Origin: Cryptomeria japonica
Lineage: Eukaryota > Streptophyta > Pinopsida > Cupressales > Cupressaceae
Direction: 5' to 3'
Length of the DNA stretch: 64,000 bases
NCBI RefSeq assembly: GCF_030272615.1
Contig: NC_081413.1
Coordinates: forward strand, 447,620,538 to 447,684,537
Translations under genes and position numbers: made by a program
Part shown: piece by piece, positions 34,639 to 45,841 of the stretch
Layout: the number at the start of each line of letters is the position of its first letter
Numbering within the stretch: the stretch's first letter is position 1
The notes under the pieces: model-generated
What the model was told of the DNA's origin: nothing
The model's database searches: none
What the model saw: only the letters and a program-made list of their open reading frames with translations

Positions 34639-36090
34639 TGATGAATGGATAGTACCAAACTGGTACTGAGAGGGGGGCGCTGAATCAATACAAACAAAAA
34701 TCACAATCCTAAACTAGTTTGTTAGCAGACACTATGCTTTTACAGACAAATAGTAACACCGGTCTTAAACAGAGTACAACTAGCAAAACCTATAATAATT
34801 GAGACAAGCATAAACTGGTTGACACTTATCTTCTCACACAATCTAATACTTCATTTCCATTTCATCCTAGTGCATGAATAGGTAAACTATCATCAAATGC
34901 ATATATGTAAATAGCTAGATCAACATGATTCACCACTTGATAGAAAACAATATATCATCACATGAAAAGGACATCACACATGACACACATATTTTTCACG
35001 TGGAAACCCAATTGGGAAAAACCACGGTGGGGATGAATACCCACAAGATATTTTGAACTCTTTAGAAGTCCGCTCTGTTAGGAGCCTTGTCTGGCTAAAG
35101 ACTGATACAATAGGTTTTGTTAGGAACCGATCCTATTAGGGATCACCCAGCTAAGGGATGGCTAGAATACTTGATTAAGAGTTAAACCCTGTTAAAGGTT
35201 ACCTTGTTAGAGGATTTCAAGAACTCAATGGTTTTGAGTCACCCTGTTAAAGGATTTATAGCAAGCTAGTTAAAGCTACCCTGTTAATGGATTTCCCAAC
35301 TGTTGAGGTGGTTAGAGATCAAAAGGTATTACAATGATCTGGTAATAGTATTCAATGCTAATGCAGATCCACTTTACCTCCTCTTCACGTTTTGCACTTA
35401 CACTCTGTAGGTATCACTTCTCTCCTATGGTCTCGCAAGAATCATGTATCTCTTCTCTTGGATACACACACAAAACTTTTGCCAACAACCTTAGAAAGAA
35501 ACACAACATTGACCTTATAGGAAAATAGATAGGTCGGTAGCATAAACCCTAAACCCTAAACCTGTTAGGTTAAGGAATTCAAATGGTTCAATCCTGACTA
35601 TTGAGCACACTGCACTAAATACAATAGTCTTAATTAAATCTCAAGACATTCTCCATCATTCATTTTCCACCAATTTTCATGGCGGTTGATAACCCATCAT
35701 GTGTTATCACCATTTACAGGCTTCGCACATTCCCGATGTAGATGGGAATAATCTCCTTCATGCAAGATCCTTCATGCACACAAGGTTGATGTGGCAACAC
35801 AATCTGTTCTTCGTTATAATGCTAACTCATTACACAAAGTCACCAGTTGAGCAACACAGGTTTGAAGCACTTCAACCGAAAACCCTAGAGTTGAGACTAC
35901 CAACCAGTAGTCATACAAAGCTTCCATGTGTCGGTTCCTATAACCATATGCCGGTTTACCTTGAACAAACACACCACTTCATAAATGTCGGTTCACAATG
36001 TTATACTAGTTATCTCCCCTTTAGCATATTGATGTCAATGACAACATACAATGTCATTATGTCCTTATACCAGTTAGCATAATGCCAACA
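34639..36090 (-). repeat. 3' LTR of element F
   Basis: 1452 bp; on the minus strand it starts TGTTGG at 36090 after the polypurine tract and ends CCATTCATCA at 34639. Carries the C-rich CGCCCCCCTCTCAG block near 34667-34680 and the shared CACCGTGGTTTTTCCC...GGGTTTCCACGTG block at about 34998-35030. No gene. Confidence 0.82.
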
Positions 36091-36335
36091 ATATCCCCCT
36101 TTGGCATTGATGGCAATATACAAAGATATCTCTCTGTTTCACATCTTCTCCCCCAAATTCTATAGATATCTTCTCAACTTCTCTTCTTCTCCCCCTTTGA
36201 CAACAATGTCAAAGTGGAGGCATAAGCTTCCCTATTCCATTATGTTGCTCCCCCTGAGGAGTAGTATCCTTCAACACATCAATCCTGAAGAAAAATTTGG
36301 CTATGCAATACCTGACCGATGTGGAGCATATACCT
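36091..36335 (-). other. 3' UTR and polypurine tract of F
   Basis: Plus-strand ATATCCCCCTTTGGC at 36091-36105 is the minus-strand tract at the LTR; further CTCCCCC tracts lie near 36149, 36190 and 36250. Confidence 0.8.
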
Positions 36336-37210
36336 TTAATTCACCTCCTGAAGGGGCAACACCCCTAATTCACCTCTTAAGTACATAAATGTAGCCTTTG
36401 GGAGAGGCTTGGTGAATATGTCTGCTAACTGCTCATTACTGGAGACATGTTCCAGTGCAATTTCTTTTTTCTAAAATTTTTCCCTCAAGAAATGATACTT
36501 AAGCTCAAAGTGCTTGGTTCTAGAGTGCAAAATTGGATTCTTGGAGATGTTAATTGCACTAGTATTGTCACAAAATATACTTATCGGTTCAAATACAGGA
36601 ACTTTGAAGCCATTTAATACATGCTTCATCCAAATTGTCTGAGTGCAGTTCATGAAAGCTGCAACATACTCTACTTCTGTTGTAGACTGAGAGATACAAT
36701 TCTGCTTCCTACTCATCCATGAGACTAGTCTACCACCGAGAAAGAATGCACCATCAGTTGTGCTCTTCTGGTCATCTACATTACCTGCCCAATCAGCATC
36801 TGTGAATACTTTCAAGTTGAAGTCCTTGCTATATGGATACCACAATTCATAATCAATAGTTCCCTTCAGATACCTAAGAATCTGCTTGACTGCAACCAAG
36901 TGGGATTCTCTTGGGCTTTTCTGGAACCTTGCAGTAATGCCAACTGCATGTGCAATATCTGGTCTGCTATGCACTACATAATGCAACTTACCAATCATTG
37001 ATCGGTATTCCTTCTCATCAACCAATGCTGAGTCATCCTCTTTGGATAATTTACAACTGATCACCATAGGTGTACCAACCGGTTTTCTATCTTCCATGCC
37101 AAAGGTCTTCAACACCTCTTTGACATACCTAGACTGAGTGATAAAGATTCCATCTTTCATCTATTGGATCTGTTGTCCAATGAAGAACTTAATCTCCCCT
37201 ATGAGTGACA
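36336..37210 (-). pseudogene. RNase H and C-terminal RT (element F)
   Basis: Begins after the TAG that follows EFADEMKK and continues the RT: FIGQQIQQMKDGIF, ITQSRYVKEVLKTFGM. RNase H has FTDADWAGNVDDQKS (about 36760), TEVEYVAA (about 36670) and FCDNTSAINISKN (about 36545), so the acidic residues are present. The tail continues past a stop near 36471 to PKATFMYLRGELGVLPL and ends at the TAA at 36336-36338. In frame with the RT block upstream. Confidence 0.9.
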
Positions 37211-38198
37211 TCTCAAACTATTTCTTCATCTCATCAGCAAACTCATGACTCATCTTGTCATCTCCACCAAAGATAATGTCATCAACAAATACCTCACAGA
37301 TCAGGATCTGATCTCCTTCAAACTTCAAGTAGATATTGTTATCTTCGCTTTTTCTCTCAAATCCAATCTTCACAAGATGGGAGTGCAAGCATTCATACCA
37401 TGCTCTAGGTGCCTGCTTTAGACCATATAAGACTTTATGTAGCCTACACACCATGCCACTAACTTTAGATAGGGCAAACCCATCTAGTTGCTCTATATAC
37501 ACTTCCTCTTCAAGTACACCATTTAGGAATGTGGATTTTACATCCATTTGATATACTTTGAATCCTTTTAAATCTACATATGCAAGAAGAATATGAACTC
37601 CTTCCAATATGGCTATAGGAGGAAAGGTTTCTCCATAGTCTTCTCCTTCTTCTTGGGCATATCCTTTGCACACTAGTCTGGCTTTGTTCCTAATCACTGT
37701 GTCATCCTCATTCAGCTTATTTTTGAAAAACCCATTTGGTACCAATGACATTTTATGCTTCAGTCTGAGTACCAAAGACCATGTACCATTTTTCTCTCTC
37801 TGGTCAAGTTCCTTTTCCATTGCCTTGATCCAGTCTTCATCTTTATGTGCCTGTTTGAATGATTTAGGCTCAAATTCAAAGATCATACATGAGTTTTCTC
37901 TGACCTTTCTTCTTGTAAGGATTCCTGCATCCTTTTCTCCTATGATCTGCTTAGGATCATGATTCAGCTTGACATACCGAGGAATGGTTTTGATAGATTC
38001 CTCTTGCTTTTCTTCTTCATCCTCATCTCCATGAGTATCAACATCTAAATCTACCGGTGTAGGAACACTGTTACTGGTACTTGGTTGACTAACAACTGGT
38101 TCGTAGAAGGTTTCGACCGGTTCATTTACCGCTTGCTCATGATCAGTTTCCTCAATTTTCTCAGAGGTTTTATCAACTCTTACATTGATTCTTTCCAT
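37211..38198 (-). pseudogene. Reverse transcriptase (element F)
   Basis: A 326-codon open stretch: an acidic linker ([16 protein letters not shown]), the NLCHDPK-like and [19 protein letters not shown] segments, [53 protein letters not shown] and the catalytic [11 protein letters not shown] (about 37255-37290). Active-site aspartates are present. Only a TAG just after the catalytic loop separates it from the rest of RT and RNase H. One of the best preserved RT domains in the window. Confidence 0.92.
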
Positions 38199-39080
38199 AA
38201 TTCTCTAAGTCCTATTATTGAAACACTTGAGTGCTTTTCTCTTGGTGGAATACCCTAGGAATATTCCCTCATCACATTTTTCATCAAATTTTCTCTGGTG
38301 TTTTCTCCTCTTGATGTAGTATTTGCTACCAAACACTCTAAAGTAGCTAACCATAGGTGTCCTACTGGTCCAATACTCATAAGGAGTTTTATCCTTACCT
38401 TTCTTGATGAGTACCCGATTCATTGTGTAGACTGCAGTGCTCACCGCTTCTCTCCAAAAGGTGTGGGCTACCTTTCCTTGAATCAACATAGTTCTAGCTA
38501 CTTCAACCACAATCTGGTTATTCCTCTCTGCTAGGCTATTTAGCTATGGAGTTCGGGGGGCAGATAGTTGCCTCTTGATGCCATGCTCTTCTAGTACTTA
38601 TTGAATTCACCGGAAGTGAATTCCCCTCCTTGATCAGTTCTCAGGCACTTGATCCTTTTACCACTTTCCTTCTCCACTAATGCTTAGAAAGCTTTGAACT
38701 TTACAAAAGCTTCAAACTTATCTTTCAAGAATGTGACCCACATCATTCTTGAGTAGTCATCAGTGAGAATCATGAAATACCTATCACCCTGCACACTCCT
38801 AGTTTTTATAGGACCGCACAAATCAGTATGCACAAGATCAAGCAAATTGTTAGCAGTGAAATATTTACCTTTAAAGGTTGAGGAAGACATTTTCCCCAAT
38901 TGACACTCTCTACACAAGGTATTATCTGGTTTGCTTAGCACCAGCAACCCTCTAACTGCCTTGATCTTACTAGCCTTCACAATGTTATCAAAGTTTACAT
39001 GGCAGAGTCTTGTATGCCATATCTAGCTATCATCAAATTTAGCCATAAGACATGTACTTATATTTGCATTCAACTAAAAT
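38199..39080 (-). pseudogene. Integrase (element F)
   Basis: Pre-integrase region with WHTRLCHVNFDN (about 38990) and CRECQLGK (about 38900-38925): zinc ligands present. Core: HTDLCGP (first Asp), RTDQGGEFTS (second Asp, about 38630) and AERNNQ (Glu, about 38530). A frame change near 38555-38570, in a run of Cs, separates the first two blocks from the last. C-terminal FGSKYYIK and DEGIFLGYSTKRK (about 38240-38340) follow. Stops near 38200, 38685 and 39000 also break it. Confidence 0.9.
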
Positions 39081-39529
39081 AGGTTACCTTTGGTTTGCAT
39101 GCCAGTGGCCACCAATTCACCATTCTTTCCTTTGATTCTGCACACTCCATTCTTGAATTCCAGAGTGAGACCACTATCATTTAGCTGGACAACACTCAGA
39201 AGGTTGTGTCTGAGACCATCAACCCAATACACATTGTCAGCACTTCTCTTTCCATTCAGAGAGATGGACCCTCTGCCTTTGACCATGTATGGTGCATCAT
39301 TTCCAAAGCAAACCACACCACCATCATACTCTTCCAAGGATAGAAACTTGCTCCGGTCACTAGTCATATGGTGAGAACAGCCACTGCCAATGATCCACTC
39401 ATTGGAATTATCAAACCGAGAGACAAGAGCCTTCTTGTTTGACACATCTTCCTTGACAACAACAAACACAATATCTTCATTTTCTTCATCTCCTAATTCC
39501 TCATCTATGACACCTTCATCAACTGCCAC
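39081..39529 (-). pseudogene. Aspartic protease region (element F)
   Basis: 151 codons open. The catalytic D-S-G is replaced by G-S-G in EWIIGSGCSHHMTSD (about 39355-39400), so the key Asp is lost and the enzyme would be dead. Downstream: CFGNDAPYMVKGRGSI and a DGLRHNLLSVVQLN segment leading to pre-integrase. The acidic N-terminus (DEELGDEENEDIVFVVV) is the usual linker after gag. Confidence 0.88.
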
Positions 39530-39550
39530 AAAATAGTTTCTTCAGTTTCC

Positions 39551-40130
39551 TCATTTGAATATCTTGAACCTTTCTGGTTTGTCCTTGTTGTCACCATTAG
39601 GACAGTTTATAACAATATGTCCTATCTGGTTGCAAGAAAAGAATTTCAAAGGGAGCTTACCTTTGTATTTGCCGGTTCCTTTAGGAAGTTTCCTGACAAG
39701 AAGAGCTTCAAATGCCATCAGAATCTCCTCATCATCCATTTCTCTGCTCTATCTTGGTTCACCACTAGTTCTAGCTTCTTTTCCTTTTCTGGATGGTACA
39801 ACAGAAGCTTTAAAAGTTGATTCAGTCTTTTGAACACTGCCATCCAAACTGTTTAGCTCATAGGCTGTCAACTTTGCAATGATGGAGTCTAGTGATACCT
39901 TAGTCTTGTCTATTGATCTCAGCTCCTAAATAGCAGCAACCCTTATTGCATAGACCGGTAATAAGGATCTCATGCTCACCACAGTGGAATCTTCTATTTT
40001 ACCACCTGCACTCTTGATATCTCCAACAATAGTTTTGATTCTTATTCCATACTATTCAATGGTCTCATCTTCAACCATCCACATGTCTTCAAACTTCCCT
40101 CTAAGGCTTTCTTCCTTAGCCTGTTTTACA
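39551..40130 (-). pseudogene. Copia gag, C-terminal part (element F)
   Basis: Contains the end of the capsid region (YGIRIKTIVGDIKSAGGKIEDSTVVS, near 39970-40050 with stops) and a basic linker LPKGTGKYKGKLPLK before a CCHC knuckle whose first Cys is replaced by Phe (FFSCNQIGHIVINC, about 39600-39640). The rest of gag is cut off by element G at about 40130; element B shows what the missing N-terminus should resemble. Confidence 0.85.
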
Positions 40131-41207
40131 TGTGAAGAGGGGAAAATAGATTAGAAGGTTAAATGATCAAAACATAACAAAAATAAACCTGGAAAATGCT
40201 AAAATAGCATGAAAAAACTATTTTACCTTGCTATTTTACCTTCTCCTTCAGATTGAGCTTGATGAAGTGAAGGTGCCCCTTGATAATGCTCCACTTGATG
40301 TGCTCCTTTGATTGCTGGATGTGGATGGCTCTCCAATGTTGTGCACAAATGGAATGGATTTGAAAAATGATAAGAATGAGATGATTAAGTTGCCAAGATG
40401 ATTTCCTGGGCTCAAAAGGGCAGCATAAATTTACTAGATTTCAAGATGTTTTGAATGAAGAGATGGAGCTCTATTTTATAGGAAGAGGAGAGGAAAATGG
40501 ATGGCTAGGATGAATTCAAGATGAAGGGCTAAGATTTACTTGTGAGCTCACACAAGGTCCAAGAGAGGGTGTGGAGACCAAAAAATATGCCTTAAAGGCA
40601 TTTCGTATCTCCACACTCCACAAGATGCATTGGAGGAATTAAAAATTCTCCAAAAAAAGATATCATGGGGATTGGAGGAATAAAAAATAATTAAAAAATC
40701 CTTGGGAGAGTGGATGCCTAGAGGAATGTGTGATTTTGAAAATCTTACATTCACCTAGGAAAAGAGCATTTAAAGCTAGTGGCTGGATGAAAAGGACAAA
40801 GAGTTGACTTTGTGGCTAATCATGATGATTAACCATTAATGACTCATTAGGAGGGGCATTAGAGGAAATGTTAGGTGGGATTAATATTTGTAGGAAAATT
40901 TGACTAGGAGAGAATGAGTGGAGGGAATAAAAAATTAGAAGAATAATGTTATGTGAGTTTAGGGAGTTTCTAGAAGAATGAATTAAGAAGATGATTTGTA
41001 GGAATCATGTAGGTTAGCTAATTAATTGAAATTAATTAGCTAAGAGGAAGATTTGTGAGGATTTGAATTTTTTAGAAGAATAAAGAAAGGGATTGATTTA
41101 TTAATTATATTTATTTAATATTGAGAGAAATTTGAATTAACATAATTAATTAATTAATTATGCGAGGAATTAAAAATAATTAAAATAATTATTTTTAAGT
41201 GTCTACA
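40131..41207 (-). repeat. 3' LTR of element G
   Basis: About 1077 bp; on the minus strand it starts TGTAGACAC at 41207 directly after the polypurine tract and ends TTCACA at 40131 (or two bases earlier in its own sense). Contains an (ATTA)n-like stretch near 41140-41161 and a TATA box at 40480-40473. No gene. Confidence 0.72.
40473..40480 (-). promoter_or_regulatory. TATA box in the LTR of G
   Basis: Minus strand TATAAAAT, followed by AGAGCTCC; good plant core-promoter form. RNA start would fall near 40440-40450. Confidence 0.55.
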
Positions 41208-41222
41208 TTTTGCCCCTCTCTG
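41208..41222 (-). other. Polypurine tract of G
   Basis: Minus strand CAGAGAGGGGCAAAA, touching the LTR start. Confidence 0.7.
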
Positions 41223-43337
41223 AAGCGAGGTGTGATGACACATTGATTCAAAGAATAATCTTGTTTTGATGCTGATATTGGTTTGATAGGATGCCCCGAG
41301 TCTTGATTGATAGATTATGGTATGGTGATGCCCCCTTGGGAGATCAATTAAGGTATTTGATCTTTGGAGTTTTGCAAAATTGATATCCTGATAGATTTGA
41401 TTTGATTTGATTGATAAGATCTAGATTTAGTCTGGTTTCAAGAAGAATTCATCCTGTATAAGACAAAGATGATCAAAGTGTCTGGTTTCAGGAAGGATTC
41501 ATCTTGTATAAGACATGATTGATCACAATATCTAGTTTCACGAAGGATTTATCCTGTATAAGACATGATCAGAGTGTCTGGTTTTAGGAAGGATACATCC
41601 TATATAATACATGATTGATCACAATGTCTGGTTTTAGGAAGGATTCATCTTGTATAAGACATGATCGTAGTGTCTAGTTTCAGGAAGGATACATCTTGTA
41701 TAAGACATGACTAATCACAACATTTGGTTTTAGGAAGGATTCATCCTATATAAGACATGATCGGAGTGTCTTGTTTCAGGAAGGATACATCCTATATAAG
41801 ACATGACTGATCACAACGTCTGATTTCAGGAAGGATTCATCCTGTATAAGACATGATCAGATCACAACATTTGGTTTCAGGAAGGATTCATCTTGTATAA
41901 GACATGATTGATCACAATGTTTGGTTTCAGGAAGGATTCATCCTATATAAGATATGATAGGAGTGTCTGGTTTCAGGAAGGATACATCTTGTATAAGACA
42001 TGACTGATCACAATGTCTGGTTTCAAGAAGGATTCATCCTGTATAAGACATGATCGGAGTGTCTGGTTTCAGGAAGGATACATCCTATATAAGACATGAC
42101 TGATCACAATGTTTGGTTTTAGGAAGGATTCATCCTATATAAGACATGATCAGATCACAACATCTGGTTTCAGGAAGGATTCATCCTGTATAAGACATGA
42201 ATTAGGATCAGAATTGATTATGTGGGGAAAAAAAATAGAGGAAGAAAAATTAAGGTGGAAGGGATAGATGAGGAACAAATATGAAGCAGTTGTGAGGTAT
42301 TTGGAAAGAAGAATACGAGATGTGAGACCATGGAGGGAAATGGGGGCAATTGAGAACTCCATGGGATTATTGAGTTTAGGATTTGATAGAATGATGGTGA
42401 GATTTTGTGCACAACAAATATGGAGAGCCAACCTAGTTTGATGTTTCCCTGAGTAACTTGCACCAGTGATTATAGAAATTAGGATGCCATGAGAAACGCA
42501 GGGCATGGACTGACTCTGTAGACAAACGGGAATTTCTTGCACACAACAATGCAAGTGTTAAGAATCACTAATACAGAGTTGTGGGTTCGTGCAAGGAAAC
42601 CCTCAAACACACCGATACCTCTTGTACACGAGAAGGTAAGTGTTGATAAACACTAGTACCAGGTCGCCGATTTATACAAGAAGGATCCAAAACATGCCAT
42701 ACTATGAAATATGCCCCAGTATGCACCTATCATAATGTATCTGGATATGGAAGAACCCAGGCACTCATAAATAGTGGTAGTTGTAGGGAAAAAGATGCAA
42801 GCCTATATGAAAAGATCTAATAAAATCTAACAAGTCTCTTCCTTGCGACCACATGATACCTCTTGCCAAGAGTAGAACTAGGATGGACTTGGGATTGTTT
42901 CTCAAGACTTCTTGAAGCTTACACACAGAGGCATAAAATCTTAGTTTTAATGGGACATTCTTTGTTCATGACTCGAGTGAAGACTTCATCATCATATGCA
43001 TGTTTTATTGGGAGGCAGAAAAGAAGGAATGTTGCACATGGGTGGGCTGGATGGCAGATGATTTGTAGTATCGACATGATAGAAAGTGGATCCAGTTATT
43101 TACCTTGGCGTCTACATAGAGATTTTCACCAAGGTACTTGTCCATAGCGCCACCAAGTGGTTTTCACTAATGGATGAATTGTTTTGTTTTTTCTGATTTT
43201 TAAATTTTTTTGTGTCATAAGGTGCCTATTTGCTAGGTTTTCACCAAAGTGACGATATTTTCAGGATCTTTTTCTCTGTTTTTTTAAAAAAAAAATTCTT
43301 GATTTTTTTTTTTGGATAATTTAAGAATTTCTGAGGA
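41223..43337 (-). other. 3' UTR of element G with minisatellite
   Basis: 2.1 kb of non-coding sequence between integrase stop and polypurine tract. It includes the tandem array at 41431-42200, two related AAGTGTTRA-type segments near 42550-42660, homopolymer tracts near 43285-43312, and three GGTGAAAAYC motifs on the minus strand near 43120, 43160 and 43240. Long, repeat-bearing 3' UTRs are a known trait of the Tat lineage. Confidence 0.7.
41431..42200. repeat. Minisatellite array, 16 units of about 45-52 bp
   Basis: Sixteen tandem copies of TCTGGTTTCAGGAAGGATT, CATCCTGTATAAGACATGA plus a variable linker. Two linker types alternate for much of the array (a short CGGAGTG type and a longer TGATCACAATG type), giving a higher-order dimer of about 100 bp. 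AGGATNCATCCT inside each unit is a short palindrome. Confidence 0.92.
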
Positions 43338-44812
43338 CTAAGCATAAAATCTTTTGAGGTGCATGATATTCATTGGACCATCCAAAGGATCACCTTCAGG
43401 AGTAGCCAACTGATAAGCTCCTGATCCATATTTCACTGTGATTACATATGGTCCAAGCCAATTAGGCTCGAACTTGCCTTTCTTTTCTCTTTCTTGTAGA
43501 TTTTTCTGATTTTCCATGAGGACAAGATCACCAACTTGGAATTCTTGGGTTCTGACTTTTTTATGATAACTCATGCGCAGGCAGTTTTGATATACCCGGA
43601 GATGATTCAAGGCCTTGAGGCGCCTTTCATGTAACAATTCTATCTCTTGTAAGCGGGCAATTCTGTATTCTTCCTCTAGTAGGATGTTTTGCAGCGATAC
43701 CCTTAGAGAGGGGATCTCGATCTCAAGGGGAAGGATGGCTTTGGAACCAAATACTAGGGAATAAGGAGTGGCGCCTATGGGGGTGCAGATGGAGGTGCGG
43801 TAGGCGCACAATGTAAGATGGATTTGGAGGTGCCAATCATGGTCAGCTTCATTGACTATCTTTTTGGGGATTTTTATTAGGGTTTTATTAGAAGCCTCAG
43901 CTTGGCCATTGCCTTGGGGTAATATGGAGTGGAGAAGTGGTGTTGGATGTTGAATTTTTTGCAGAGTTCTTTGACATCCTCGTTCTTAAATTTTTTACCA
44001 TTATCTATGATGATAACTTTTGGGATGCCATATCGGTAGATTAGATAGTTCAGGATGAATTTGGATATTTTCTTGCCGATGGTGAAAGTAAGAGGGATAG
44101 CCTATACCCACTTGGTGAAGTATTCGGTGGCGGTGATAATGAATTTATGTCTGTTGGAAGATGAAGGGTGGATTTTCCCAATGAGATTGAGCCCCCACTA
44201 TGAGAAGGGCCATGGTGTAATGAATGGCTACAATTCTTGTGATGGTGCATGAATCTTGTCGCCATGCTACTGGCAAGGGATGCATTTCTTCACATAATTG
44301 TATGCATCTTCTTCCATTTTAGGCCAATAGTATCCTGTTCTCAAAAGTTTTTTAGCCAATGTGAGTCCGCTTGAGTGTGCCCCACAGATACCCTCGTATA
44401 CTTCGCGTAATGCCCATTCTACTTCTTGTTTATCTAAACACCTTAGGAGGGAACCATCAAAATGCCTTCTGAACAAGGTGTCTGCAAGGATGGTGTAATG
44501 GGCACATCGGTGGATGAAGGTTTGCTGTTGGATTTTGGTGAGGTGTGGGGGAATGGTGTTGTCTTTGAGGAAAGCGAAGATTTCTTGGTACCAAGGGGAC
44601 TCAGGACCAATGAGAACACACACCATTTCAGACTTTGGTAGGTTGTATGCTAGTATAAACAATTGTGCGACCAAGAACTCGCATTTCTGATTGTGTGCTG
44701 ACATTTGAAGGAGGGAGCCAATGGTGGCCATTGCATCTACAGCCCTATTGTTTGTTCGTGGGATTTGGTCAAACTTGATTGCCATGAAATGTTGCTTAAG
44801 ATCTTCAACCAT
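43338..44812 (-). pseudogene. Gypsy integrase (element G)
   Basis: The N-terminal zinc region (44390-44267) has GICGAHSSGLTLAKKLLRTGYYWP and KKCIPCQ; the first of the two His is replaced by Tyr (EVYEG). In the core (43812-44266) the first catalytic Asp is Asn (WGLNLIGK), the second is present (IIIDNGKKF) and the Glu block is unrecognisable (YPKAMAKLRL). Several stops. The C-terminal 157 codons (43811-43338) are open: CTPIGATPYSLVFGSKA, PLEIEIPSLRV, RRLKALNHLRVYQ and FEPNWLGPYVI, typical of Tat/Athila-type integrases. Non-functional. Confidence 0.9.
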
Positions 44813-45841
44813 GATATGGTAGGGAAGGAATTTATCATCTTTTGTCTGGTAATCATCATTGACCTGTTTTATGATGAGTTGGGAATCACCATAGACTTGT
44901 AATTCCTTTATTTTCTAGTGGATAGCCAAGCGTAAACCTGTGATGAGGGCCTCATATTCTGCTATGTTATTGGTACATACAAAGGTTATCTTGTATGATT
45001 TGGGGATGCCATCACCTTGAGGTGTGACCAATAATATTCCTACCCCCGATCCATTTTGAGTGTAGGAGCCATCAAAATACAATTTCCATGTGGAGGATGT
45101 GGTAACAGTCATAATGAACTCATCTGGTAATTCTGTGAGAAGAGGATGGTCGCTTGGAAGTGGATCTTTAGCCAACTGATCTGCAATGACTTGTCCCTTG
45201 ATTGCCTTTCTGTCCACATATTCAATGTCAAACTCGCTCAAGAGCATGACCCATTTGGCGGTTCTACCAGTGAGAGCAGCTTTGGACAAGAGATATTTAA
45301 GTGGATCAATTTTAGCAATTAATTTTATCTTATTATTTAGCATATAGTGTCGTAGTTTCTGTGTGTTGAATGCTAATGCCAAACATGCTCTTTTAATGGG
45401 GGTGTAATTGAGTTCATATCCTACCAACGTCCGACTGATGTAGTAAATGGCGTGTTCCTTCCCTTGATCATCTATTTGCACCAATAATGCCCCCAATGCC
45501 ACTGCAGTAGCACATATATACAAAATAGGGGGTTTTCTAGGAGCACGAGGCATCAATACAGGAGGTGATGCTAGATATTCTTTTAATTTCTCAAAGACCT
45601 TTTGACATAGGCAATCCCATTTAAATTTTGTGTCTTTACACAATAGGTGTGCAAATGGATGGCACTTGTCTACTAGCTGTGAAATGAAATGCCTGACAGA
45701 CTGGAGTTTTCCCCGGAGACTACGTAGTTGTCTGAGAATTTTTGGAGGAGGCATTTCCATAATAGCTTTTACCTTTGTGGGATCAACCTCGATGCCTTTG
45801 CGGCAAACAATGAATCCCAGTATTTTTCCCGATGTGATGCC
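44813..45841 (-). pseudogene. End of RT, RNase H and second RNase H (element G)
   Basis: From the H insertion: end of RT with GKILGFIV and LRSLRGKLQSVRHFI, then an RNase H domain (about 45560-45150) whose first catalytic Asp is not visible (ILYICATAVALG). A second RNase H follows (about 45095-44720) with all four acidic positions: LYFDGSYTQNGSG, AEYEALITGL, VYGDSQLI and RAVDAMA. One TAG interrupts it near 44914. The decayed first domain next to a complete second one is what the Tat lineage normally shows. Confidence 0.88.
45837..45841. repeat. Target site duplication of H, left (ATGCC)
   Basis: Identical to 57871-57875; removing one copy plus H restores the RT reading of G. Confidence 0.93.

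Larger units (their letters stand above)
34639..40130 (-). mobile_element. Element F: Ty1/copia retrotransposon, 3' LTR to gag
   Basis: On the minus strand: gag (from 40130, cut by G), protease, integrase, RT, RNase H, polypurine tract and 3' LTR (36090-34639). Closely related to element B in gag, integrase and RNase H but keeps the zinc knuckle and protease region that B has lost. Its 5' LTR and gag start must lie beyond G, to the right of the window. Confidence 0.87.

Noticed and set aside
41431-42200. A CRISPR-like array (regular repeats with variable linkers)
   Set aside because: The linkers are of two recurring types rather than unique spacers, the repeats are themselves variable, and the array lies in the 3' UTR of a plant gypsy element with no cas genes. 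It is a minisatellite.
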